A stretch of DNA of 54,152 nt, from the NCBI GenBank assembly GCA_018820855.1, contig JAHJNL010000019.1, forward strand, positions 1 through 54,152, given 5' to 3'. Position 1 is the first letter of the stretch; every line of letters begins with the position of its first letter. The DNA is from Pseudomonadota bacterium. GTDB lineage: Bacteria; Desulfobacterota; Desulfobulbia; Desulfobulbales; Desulfocapsaceae. The notes beneath the pieces are model-generated. The model was not told the origin of the DNA. It saw only the letters and a list, made by a program, of their open reading frames with translations, and searched no databases. Shown here one piece after another: positions 17,658 through 25,049 of the stretch. A program made the translations under genes and the position numbers.

Positions 17658-17975
17658 TCACTGTTGAAGGATTCCCAGTCTGATCAGTTCTGCCACGATC
17701 GCTTTGGCACCCGCCACATCGATTTGTTTTTCCGCTTCCGTGAGGTGTTCATACGGAACAAGACCAGGATGAAGCTTCCTGGCGTCATCACGCTGTGTCC
17801 CGTAGCGCCAACCCTGGGAAATTCTCTCCGTTGCCCACTGATCATGGTTGACCTTGGCGATTGCCTGCACAGTGTCGCCCATGACCCCTGCAGCCTGTGC
17901 CAGTTCATCGCGGCTCGCGATTCGCGGCTCGTAGTCGCCGAAAGGGGTCTCAATCTTTTGTCTTGTCGTACTCAA
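17658..17975 (-). CDS. RyR-domain protein
   Basis: About 105 residues, essentially a single RyR domain (PF02026 type, first known from ryanodine receptors). The core reads AKVNHDQWATERISQGWRYG, then QRDDARKLHPGLVPYEHLTE, EKQIDVAGAKAIVAELIRLG, which matches the N-H-D-x-W-A, GWxYG, RDD and K-x-HP-x-LVPY signatures. The start is taken as TTG at 17975, because AAAGGAG lies 5 nt upstream and the longer ATG version (18023) has no ribosome site. Established knowledge: prokaryotic RyR domains occur in predicted conflict and signalling systems and are suspected ligand-binding modules. Lying between a CHAT protease gene and an unknown gene, it probably senses or binds a signal for the cluster. That role is inferred. 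Confidence 0.8.
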   Translation of the reverse strand: MSTTRQKIETPFGDYEPRIASRDELAQAAGVMGDTVQAIAKVNHDQWATERISQGWRYGTQRDDARKLHPGLVPYEHLTEAEKQIDVAGAKAIVAELIRLGILQQ

Positions 17976-18101
17976 GAATTCTCCTTTGTCCGGTTGTTTC
18001 CTACCATGGTCCCTTGCCCGCAACTCCTTTGTATCTGCAGCTGACCATGAAAGGGGTTCAGGAGGCGCCGCTTCCAGGTCTGATGAACATGTGATGATAT
18101 A

Positions 18102-20042
18102 TTACTGTGAACCGAGCGCGTCAAGGGCTGCCCTGGCCAGATCATCCCATTTCTCCTGTTTCCAGATATCGACATAGCGGCGGAACTGCCGCACGGTTGA
18201 TTGTACGGGAAAATCATGCGGACCGTAAATTTCCAGAATTTCCTTGCAGTAATGGCTGATTGTCTCTTTCGCTTTCTCTGCATCGTATTTCCTGCCTCCA
18301 TAAAGAGCGCCCAGCATCTCCAGTTCAGCAAGCGTTCCGTAGGCCCAGGCCCGGTCTATCCCCACTGCTGTGGGCAACTGCCAGTGGCTGATTTGTTGAG
18401 CTGCGTTCCACCAGTAGCCATACTCTTTTGCCAACCCGGACAGAGCACCGCCTTCTGTCAGCTTGGTGACCGCCAGCATTGACAGATATTGGGTGATAAC
18501 CCAGTGATTGGAGATATCGGCCTCGATGGCCTTTCTGTAGAAGTGACAGGATTTTTGATAGGCGTCCAGTCGTTCTTGTTTCTTGTCGGAGACCAGCTCA
18601 TAGGCGATGCCGATCCGTTTTTCACTGGCAGCGCTGACGCCCAGACGTTCGGTAAATTCCTTTCCGCAGGATTGCGCCTCGGGTTCTTCCCGCCATGCCT
18701 GAAGTTCCCGACGGATGGCATCACAGAGATCACCTATCTCCGGTGATAACGTTTGCTTATCGTGATCGTTGGATTCTTTTTCCTTGAGCAGATCGTCAAT
18801 TCGTTCGAATTTGGTTTCGATACGTCCGCGGGTCTGTTTGTCGCGAAAATCGCTGACCTGTTTTTCAAAATTCCAGGGCACGGTTGCATAGGCCACAATA
18901 CTTGCCCAGTCATGCGTCTCCGGGCAGGAGGTGCGCAGTCGCTGCCGCAATTCATGGAGGACGCAGCGGGGATCGGCTCCTTTGAGCAGACGTTTGTAGA
19001 GTACTTCGGTGAAGATGTTCGAGGAACGCATCCACAGGGGAAACTGCGAGGCGAAAACCCAGGGGATGCCGGCTGCGTGCAATTCGTGAGCTATGCTGCC
19101 GCCGGGGGTGAGGACGGACTTCACATTTGCGGAATCACAGGTAGCAAGAGAGAGTATGGTGGGCCGATTTCGGGTGCCGCAGGTCAGGGCGCGGTCTGTT
19201 GTGAGGGCGATGGCCAGTCGTTCGCCGTCAACCACATCGACCTCTGCCGGGTTTGTGCTGCTGCACAGGGCCAGGCCGTAGCGCTGTTCTCCGGCCTGGG
19301 TATAGGCGGCGCCATGGGCAAGGATATGGACATGAGTGTATTCGGTATCCATGCAGGTCTGTCGGATTTGTTCAAGCGTTGCCTCCGGCAGTATGGTGAG
19401 GATTTTTTTCACCTCGGTCAGGCGCTCTTCCTCACTGTTCTTGATTTTCACCCACGGGTCAATGGCCCGGCGCAGGGCGACAAGATGCTGCTTGGCCGGC
19501 ACCGAGGCCAATCCGTCGGGCGAGGCAAAGATAAAGAGGATACGGGGCGGACGATTCCACTCCACCGGCAGCGGCCGGCCGCGACGCACCTCCCTGGTCA
19601 GGGTGATGGGGGTCTTTGATTGCAGAAAAAGCGGCGAGCCGGAGCCGGGAAAACCATCCGGGGCGATGGCTGTTTCAAAGGGCAAAAGAGCAAGTTCGAA
19701 GGCGGACAGCGACAGCCGTAGATGCACGAACTTTCCTTTCTGGCTGCGGACACTGCCGAGTTCGGTAAGCAGTGCGGGAACCTGGCCGAACATCTGTCCG
19801 ATGATCTCGCCCAATTCGCGCAGCTCGGCCTCACGTTGATTGGGGGCAACAACTGTTCCTTCTGTGTAATAGCGGAGCCGTTCCAGGCGGACGCGCAACT
19901 GCCGCTGTTCAAAGGGCAGGCTCACGGTCACCGGTCCGTCGGCACCGCAGAGGACGAGGTAGGGGGTGAGTGGAGAAAGGAGCTGGTTGTGCGCCGGGCC
20001 GGGTCGCAGTATTTCCAGTTTGACGTTGTGGATGTCTGACAT
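18102..20042 (-). CDS. CHAT-domain (caspase-like) protease with C-terminal TPR-like region
   Basis: 646 residues, cytoplasmic. The CHAT peptidase fold spans about residues 160-395: the catalytic His is in YTHVHILAHGAAY and the catalytic Cys in ILSLATCDSANV, followed by GSIAHELHAAGIPWVFASQF, the usual post-Cys helix. The N-terminal 150 residues are a CHAT-associated beta-rich domain (VTVSLPFEQRQLRVRLERL). After a charged linker (about 410-440) the C-terminus is helical (YQKSCHFYRKAIEADISNHW, TQYLSMLAV), resembling TPR-S/MAP3K-TRAF-type sensor repeats found in conflict systems. The start has GAGGTG 5 nt upstream and the gene begins 4 bp after the phosphoesterase stop, so they are translationally linked. 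CHAT enzymes of other systems cleave a partner to trigger an effector; here no pore-forming partner is obvious. Confidence 0.85.
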   Translation of the reverse strand: MSDIHNVKLEILRPGPAHNQLLSPLTPYLVLCGADGPVTVSLPFEQRQLRVRLERLRYYTEGTVVAPNQREAELRELGEIIGQMFGQVPALLTELGSVRSQKGKFVHLRLSLSAFELALLPFETAIAPDGFPGSGSPLFLQSKTPITLTREVRRGRPLPVEWNRPPRILFIFASPDGLASVPAKQHLVALRRAIDPWVKIKNSEEERLTEVKKILTILPEATLEQIRQTCMDTEYTHVHILAHGAAYTQAGEQRYGLALCSSTNPAEVDVVDGERLAIALTTDRALTCGTRNRPTILSLATCDSANVKSVLTPGGSIAHELHAAGIPWVFASQFPLWMRSSNIFTEVLYKRLLKGADPRCVLHELRQRLRTSCPETHDWASIVAYATVPWNFEKQVSDFRDKQTRGRIETKFERIDDLLKEKESNDHDKQTLSPEIGDLCDAIRRELQAWREEPEAQSCGKEFTERLGVSAASEKRIGIAYELVSDKKQERLDAYQKSCHFYRKAIEADISNHWVITQYLSMLAVTKLTEGGALSGLAKEYGYWWNAAQQISHWQLPTAVGIDRAWAYGTLAELEMLGALYGGRKYDAEKAKETISHYCKEILEIYGPHDFPVQSTVRQFRRYVDIWKQEKWDDLARAALDALGSQ

Positions 20043-20046
20043 TTTT

Positions 20047-21531
20047 TCACCTCGTGAACTGTTTGATGATCTTGCGACTGATGGACTGGGTTCCTTCTAT
20101 GTGGGCCAGTTCGCCGATCACTGTTCCGTCTTTGGCGGTCTTGATGCAGACAGCGCTCTGCTGAGGGAGGACAAAATTAAACTCGGCCTCGTCTATGTCC
20201 TTCATTTTGCCACTGACGAGCAGGTCATACACCGGTTTAAAACTCTCTTCGTCTTTCAGCATCGCTTCTGTGAAGCGGAGCAGACGGATCCAGGTGCCGC
20301 AATTGAAGTAAAAACGATTGCCGCCAAGATCAATGGCCCGTTCGAGATGGGTGTGACCGGTAACGAGGAAATGGATATCCTGGCCTATGGAGTCAAGCAC
20401 CTCCTTGCAGGTGTCATCCTTATCCGTTATGTCGAAGGTCTTGTCATCCTTGAGCCAGTCCTGCAGCGCCCGGCGCAGGGCCTCGATCTTGCTGACGCCG
20501 GTGAACCAGCGGGTAAGCCGGTCCCAAAGATACTGGTTGGTGCCCAATGTCTTGTCCTGGGGGTCGGTGACGGCGCTACCGTTCTTATATTCCTTTTCTG
20601 CCGCGAGCAGCAGGGAATCGGCGCTGGGCCGGTTACCGTCCGCGCCGCTGCGCAGTCCGGCCATGAGATTCGGACCGAGCAGGCTGTCCACAGAGGCGGG
20701 TTGGGAGGGTTTACCGGTCGGGGAGGTGAAGCCCTCTGCGAAAAGTCGCTGGTCAACCTCTATACTGCCTTTCGCCTTTTCTCCAATGACAGGGATAAGC
20801 CGATTTATCTTGCTGAGCTGGTTGGGATCAAGGGCAAGAAGTACGCCGACCGCGGCCTGCATCTCAGGTTTTAACAGGTCGATCCAGGGGTATCGCCCTT
20901 TCACGGTGTTCATGACATCCTTGACCATCTTGGTACCGGCGTTGGGTTCCCATTCCTCGGCCTTGAGACTGCGGCCGGTGTTCAGTCGCCGGCCCGCCTT
21001 GGCGAGATCCTCATAACGGGTATAGTTCCAGGAGTCCACCTCGTTGCCGTGGGTGCAGAACACCCGCGATTCCCCCACCAGGCAGGAGTATCCGGCCCCC
21101 ATGGTGGAAAACTCGATGCGGCCTCGGGCTGTTGGGTCGGTATCGGCGAGTCGTTTGACAACCGCACGTTGCACCACGGGAAAGGACATCTCAAGGTCGT
21201 GGTTGCCGAGCGCAATGACCAGGGTGCGTCCTTTGATTTTCACAAATTTCGCAAGGGCGTCCCAGATCGGGGCAAAGGAGGGGTCTTTCATGATCCGTTG
21301 AATGACGGCCTCGGCATGGTCCACGACGATGTAGCCGTCGTTCTTTTCGGCCAGGGTGTCGATGACGTCGCCGTTCAGGACCAGGGCCACTTTGCCGTCC
21401 GGCCGCTGCTCTGCGACCCAACTGATGTATCCTGCCAGCTTCTCGGTTTCGCGAAGAATCTGAAAACCGGCTTCACCTCCCATGTGGAGGTCGGAGATGA
21501 TATGAACTTCGTCGTAGTGGGGGAAGGGCAT
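20047..21531 (-). CDS. Calcineurin-like metallophosphoesterase of the CHAT cluster
   Basis: 494 residues, cytoplasmic. All core metal-binding motifs are present in order: ISDLHMGG (about residues 12-19), NGDVID (about 53-58), LGNHDLE (about 107-113), FCTHGNEVD (about 157-165) and VTGHTHLERA (about 390-399). About 200 residues between the fourth and fifth motifs are an insert unlike small phosphodiesterases and may give specificity. Expected activity is a metal-dependent phosphodiesterase or phosphatase on a nucleotide or phosphoprotein. Fusions and neighbours of this type with CHAT and DUF4062 proteins occur in predicted NTP- or nucleotide-dependent conflict systems. The start has AAGGAG 7 nt upstream. 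It is the middle gene of the cluster, 4 bp before the CHAT gene. Confidence 0.85.
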   Translation of the reverse strand: MPFPHYDEVHIISDLHMGGEAGFQILRETEKLAGYISWVAEQRPDGKVALVLNGDVIDTLAEKNDGYIVVDHAEAVIQRIMKDPSFAPIWDALAKFVKIKGRTLVIALGNHDLEMSFPVVQRAVVKRLADTDPTARGRIEFSTMGAGYSCLVGESRVFCTHGNEVDSWNYTRYEDLAKAGRRLNTGRSLKAEEWEPNAGTKMVKDVMNTVKGRYPWIDLLKPEMQAAVGVLLALDPNQLSKINRLIPVIGEKAKGSIEVDQRLFAEGFTSPTGKPSQPASVDSLLGPNLMAGLRSGADGNRPSADSLLLAAEKEYKNGSAVTDPQDKTLGTNQYLWDRLTRWFTGVSKIEALRRALQDWLKDDKTFDITDKDDTCKEVLDSIGQDIHFLVTGHTHLERAIDLGGNRFYFNCGTWIRLLRFTEAMLKDEESFKPVYDLLVSGKMKDIDEAEFNFVLPQQSAVCIKTAKDGTVIGELAHIEGTQSISRKIIKQFTR

Positions 21532-21585
21532 TGGAGTTCTCCTTGGAACAGAGGGTTGTGATGTTTACCGGTCAGTGTGGACTGA

Positions 21586-22118
21586 TCAGGGCTTTGTCTT
21601 CTCCTTGCAGATCGTAACGCAGATTCCACGGTCTTTTTGAGCGGGTTGGACCATGGCTTGTTGCCGGGGGGATAGGTCGCGGCTGGTTAAAGACTCGCGA
21701 ATAAGGTCTTGCAGTTCTTGCAGGGAATGGAACTCGCGGCGGAGAACGCCGATGTCCCAGTTCTGCACCTTATCGAGGAAAGTCTGCTGGCGTGGTTCGG
21801 TAGCCTCGTCTTCTATTCGGTCAATGAAAGCATAAATTGGTTTGTGGAGTTCGCGGGCACGCTCGTATTCCTCCTCGGTCGGCGATAACCCTTTCTGGGC
21901 ACCGGTCCAGCCGTAGCGAGGTCCGTAGATGCTGATCATGGCCTGGCAGCCCTGATGGTATCATTGAGTATGATGTCACGCGGTGCTTCACAGGAGGCAT
22001 TCAGTGTTTCAGCCAGTACCTGTTCCATGCCAAGAGCTTGGATCACCCCCTCGGCTGCCTTTCTGCGGTCTTCGTAGGCACGCATAACTGAGCTGATGAA
22101 AACGCGTTGCCGTCGCAT
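21586..22118 (-). pseudogene. DUF4062-domain protein, interrupted by a frameshift at about 21940
   Basis: The first frame starts at 22118 (AAGGAG 10 nt upstream) with MRRQRVFISSVM, AYEDRRKAAEGVIQALGMEQ and SCEAPRDIILNDTIRAARP, then stops. The second frame begins MISIYGPRYGWTG and continues GLSPTEEEYERARELHKPIYAFIDR to 21586. Together they are one DUF4062 domain, whose family reads VFISSxxxDLxxER...YxGIxGxRYGW...THEEYxxAxxxxKPI. The break is at an ATGA overlap (21936-21942 region), so the two halves are +1/-1 related. Options are a deletion making a pseudogene, a sequencing error, a programmed frameshift, or two coupled polypeptides. DUF4062 has a TIR/Rossmann-like fold used as an effector or effector-associated module in conflict systems. 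It is the first gene of the cluster, 54 bp before the phosphoesterase. Confidence 0.75.
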
Positions 22119-22611
22119 ATCTGATGATCTCCTTCCTAAAGTTGCCAAGTCCCTTCCAAGCCCCCGTGTGAGCATGGGGGAGAAGGGTCCGTCTGTTTGA
22201 AGGTATAAGCTGGCTGGAAAACGAGACATTCCTGTGGCGAAAGAGCATTTAAGCTGGCTGTGCAGGTAACCTCACAGAATCATTAGTCACAAGGAAGTTT
22301 CTTATGAATACTATGCACTATATCTGATTTGATATCCACAAAAAGGTTATCAATTTTTGGGAAAAAACGTTGGAAGAAGTGGCCTCGGAAATTTGAACAA
22401 TGCGTTGAGTGAAACATCTGCTAGTCATTATGGGAATCGGTGAAATACAAATGATTTTATTTGGATGCCTATGATTCGGAAACAGCACCTAACAAACTCA
22501 GAGTAGTGGTTAACGATGGCAGCCATTTCTCTGGAGGGCTGGTTTTGATAGCTTGTGCCTGATCAGGAGATGCAGTGATGAGTTCATGATAGCTCAGATG
22601 ACAGATCGACT
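22119..22611. other. Intergenic region between the CHAT cluster and the lytic transglycosylase gene
   Basis: About 490 bp without a credible gene. It must hold the promoter of the minus-strand CHAT cluster. It also contains copy A of an intergenic repeat at 22388-22459. No other structure was recognised. Confidence 0.5.
22388..22459 (+). repeat. Intergenic repeat, copy A
   Basis: It begins GGAAATTTGAACAA and ends CGGTGAAATAC plus an A/T tail. It aligns over about 60-70 bp with copies at 24882-24946 and 29160-29234, all in the same orientation, sharing TTTGAACAA, CGTT, ATCTG-TAGT-ATT-TGG and GGTGAAATA. The copies are diverged, so the insertion is old. Confidence 0.6.
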
Positions 22612-24501
22612 TCAGGAGGCTTCCTGGTCAACATTGCAGGTCGCAAGATTTACCCGGCCGCCTGCTCTGATCCGTTGAAAATAGCCCCACAGGCGATCAT
22701 CGACTGTTTTTTGGCGGGCGGTAGCATTTTTTTTCATAAATCGACGTGCGGCCCGAGGACCGGCATTATAAGCTGAGTAGGCAGAGCGGGCCGCGTCTTC
22801 AGGTCTTCCGTATTGTTTTGCCACCTTAAGGCCATAGTCTTTATAATAGTGCATCAGAATTTCGGCGCCGGCTTGAATATTGTAGACGGTATCCCATTTC
22901 AGTCGTTCAATACTGTAAAATCCGCGCCAGACGTGTTGATTTATCTGCATCATCCCGATACTGCCGGCTTGAGAGCGAAGATAGGCTATCTGGTCGCCAT
23001 TGAGCACATACTGCCGCCAGCAGCTTTCCATCAGGGCGGTGGCGGGGACCAGATGTTGATAGATCAGGCTGGAGGTGCTGTCCAGTCCGGCTTTTTTTGT
23101 CTCTTCAAGCGCTGTTAAACGCAGCAACTCGGTGACGAGCGGTGTGAAATCATCCAGCTCATCCCGGGTCGGCACCCAGCGATCAAGCCGCCGACCCAAT
23201 TCGGCCGGGTTGCAGGGCATAGTTTCCGCAGCATGAGCGGTTTCAATGAATAACTCCAGGAAGTGTCTTCCTATTGGAGATGTCTCTTCTTTCGGATCGG
23301 GCAAAAAGTTAAAGAGATCACGCAGGTTGGGATCAACCTGCCAGTCGAAACGGAGTGGATCTTCGACAGAGCCAGGTTGTAGCATTCTAGCCAGATGGCG
23401 GAGGCCATTGGTGGTAATGCGCATGCCAAGTTGTGGAGCGGCAACATCCAGTATCAGCAGAGCATCACCGGCATTCATGAAAGTCATGTAGCGCAGCAGT
23501 TGTTCCTGCATGAGTCTGCTTTGTCCCTCATTGCTTTCAATAATCACTTTGAGCTGCTGCCAGGCTTCGACAAACAAATTGCGCAGAGGATCGTCTGCGT
23601 CCACCGCACTTTCTCCGGCCAATATGGCCAGCAATTGATACCGACTGCTGATGAGCAGGTCGAATAATTTCTCACGCTGCTGATACGTGACAAAATCAGT
23701 ACCAGCGGTTTTGACCACGAATACGAGAAATGCATCCAGAGGTTCGTAAACCTGCTGAAAGGCTTCCAATTCATCAACGCTGAGGGGCTGCTGCGATTTT
23801 GCGACATTCGTCGGGCTGTACGGTTGATTGCTCACAGTCAACAGCAGCGGCAGCACTATGCCGTCGGTATCAACCCGTAGAGGACCGGCCTGCATGGTAT
23901 TGAGCGTTTTCTCGAATGTTTGTGCATCTTCCGGAAAACCACAGGTGCGGAGCAGGGTTGTGATCTCCTGCTGCGGTACGGAAAGGTCGAGGGAAAAATT
24001 CTCCAGTGCTGGATAGAGATATTGTGTTGAGAGGAGCCAGACAAAATTTGAGACCAGAGCTTTTGAACCGTCTTTATCATAGATGGCAGAATCGGTGATC
24101 CGGTAACGTAGCTGCCACTGTTCATCCACATAAAAAAGGAGAGTAAGGTCAATGGTACCGCTCCATTCAATCCCGGATGGCAGTATTCCGATTGGTGCGA
24201 AGCCCATTCTGGCAGTCGCGCTGCATTTGAAATGGGTTTCTTTGTTATCTATATAGATAACGGGCTGGGTGATATGAAGAAAGGTATAGGGGTCTTTCTG
24301 ATACAGTACGGCCTTGCTTTCAGGTTCAAGATTCAATGATTTTTCCAGCGTATTCTGCAGAATCGGCATTCGCAGGAAGAGAGGCAGTTCAACGGTAGCC
24401 GCCCTCAGCATACAGGGAGTGGAGATCAACCATAAGATCACTATCGTCAGCATGGCGACAGGATGACGGGGAGTAATCGCGGAAATACCACGTTTATTCA
24501 T
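22612..24501 (-). CDS. Exported soluble lytic transglycosylase (SLT domain)
   Basis: 629 residues with a signal peptide (hydrophobic VAMLTIVILWLISTPCMLRA, residues 15-34), acting on peptidoglycan in the periplasm. The catalytic SLT domain is C-terminal (about 470-615): PATALMESCWRQY holds the catalytic Glu, then GSIGMMQIN, and YSAYNAGP. The long N-terminal region (40-460) has no recognised domain and probably forms helical solenoid structure as in Slt70-like enzymes. The mature enzyme would cut the MurNAc-GlcNAc bond with 1,6-anhydro formation. The start ATG at 24501 lies inside the last codons of a RAYT transposase relic, so the upstream region of this gene has been remodelled by that element; AAGAAAAG is the only ribosome-site candidate. 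Confidence 0.8.
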   Translation of the reverse strand: MNKRGISAITPRHPVAMLTIVILWLISTPCMLRAATVELPLFLRMPILQNTLEKSLNLEPESKAVLYQKDPYTFLHITQPVIYIDNKETHFKCSATARMGFAPIGILPSGIEWSGTIDLTLLFYVDEQWQLRYRITDSAIYDKDGSKALVSNFVWLLSTQYLYPALENFSLDLSVPQQEITTLLRTCGFPEDAQTFEKTLNTMQAGPLRVDTDGIVLPLLLTVSNQPYSPTNVAKSQQPLSVDELEAFQQVYEPLDAFLVFVVKTAGTDFVTYQQREKLFDLLISSRYQLLAILAGESAVDADDPLRNLFVEAWQQLKVIIESNEGQSRLMQEQLLRYMTFMNAGDALLILDVAAPQLGMRITTNGLRHLARMLQPGSVEDPLRFDWQVDPNLRDLFNFLPDPKEETSPIGRHFLELFIETAHAAETMPCNPAELGRRLDRWVPTRDELDDFTPLVTELLRLTALEETKKAGLDSTSSLIYQHLVPATALMESCWRQYVLNGDQIAYLRSQAGSIGMMQINQHVWRGFYSIERLKWDTVYNIQAGAEILMHYYKDYGLKVAKQYGRPEDAARSAYSAYNAGPRAARRFMKKNATARQKTVDDRLWGYFQRIRAGGRVNLATCNVDQEAS

Positions 24502-24880
24502 TGTTTTCTTTTCTTTTTGTGATTTTTCTAGGCCTACCGGTCTTTCCGGGAGTTACCCGGTGACCAAGCACGGCGGCTATTTCTTCTGTAACTCGTGAAT
24601 TGCCAAGGGCACAATTTCTGTTGGTGGCCCGACGAATCTGGTCAACAACACCGGGTTTCAGCTCATGACGAAAAAGTTCCCGGGAGAGAGTCTGCCGTTA
24701 TGCACCGGTCCTGCCAAGACCAAGGTAGATGGAATGAGGGCTTAGCAGGTCAGATCTTTCGCCCTGGCCGTTGCAAGTGTAGCTTGACCAACGATATTCG
24801 CACGGGTTCACAATAATACCCGCAGGAACAGGATTCAGCTCGATGTATCGTTGACACACCAGCAGATATAAAAGTGGAGC
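24494..24880 (-). pseudogene. RAYT (REP-associated tyrosine transposase, Y1_Tnp) C-terminal relic
   Basis: The minus strand encodes RYIELNPVPAGIIVNP, EYRWSSYTCN, DLLSPHSIYLGLGRTGA, then an in-frame TAA, then RQTLSRELFRHELK, QIRRATNRNCALGNSRV and GKTGRPRK in the same frame, ending at 24494. This is the C-terminal part of the Y1/HUH transposases that mobilise REP sequences. The N-terminal half with the HUH and tyrosine motifs is missing; the relic abuts copy B of the intergenic repeat at 24882. Its stop overlaps the start of the downstream transglycosylase gene. It is inactive, because truncated and stop-bearing. Confidence 0.85.
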
Positions 24881-24881
24881 C

Positions 24882-24946
24882 GGAAATTTGAACAAACCGT
24901 TACGTGCAACTTTTGTTAATTATAATGGAAAGTGGTGGAATATGGA
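24882..24946 (+). repeat. Intergenic repeat, copy B, next to the RAYT relic
   Basis: It begins GGAAATTTGAACAAACCGTT and continues TTTGTTAATTATAATGG and GGTGGAATATGG. It is collinear with copies at 22388-22459 and 29160-29234. It directly adjoins the truncated 5' end of the RAYT relic, so the repeat may mark an end of the mobile element. Confidence 0.6.
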
Positions 24947-25006
24947 CGAGTCTACCAGAAGGTGCACTTGGAAAGTGAATTTACCTCCTGGTATTGTCAG
25001 CAGCAA

Positions 25007-25042
25007 CAAAAAATGATTCAAAGAATCTGCTCCCGATTCTTT
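25007..25042 (-). terminator. Intrinsic terminator of the REC-GGDEF-EAL gene
   Basis: On the minus strand AAAGAATC, loop GGGAGCA and GATTCTTT (25042-25020) form an 8-bp stem. It is followed by GAATCATTTTTTG. It lies just after the stop codon at 25050. Confidence 0.55.
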
Positions 25043-25049
25043 TCGCTCT

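Noticed and set aside
18753-20874. Plus-strand frames of 288 and 302 codons over the CHAT and MPE genes
   Set aside because: No ribosome sites or known domains; the minus strand holds all catalytic motifs.
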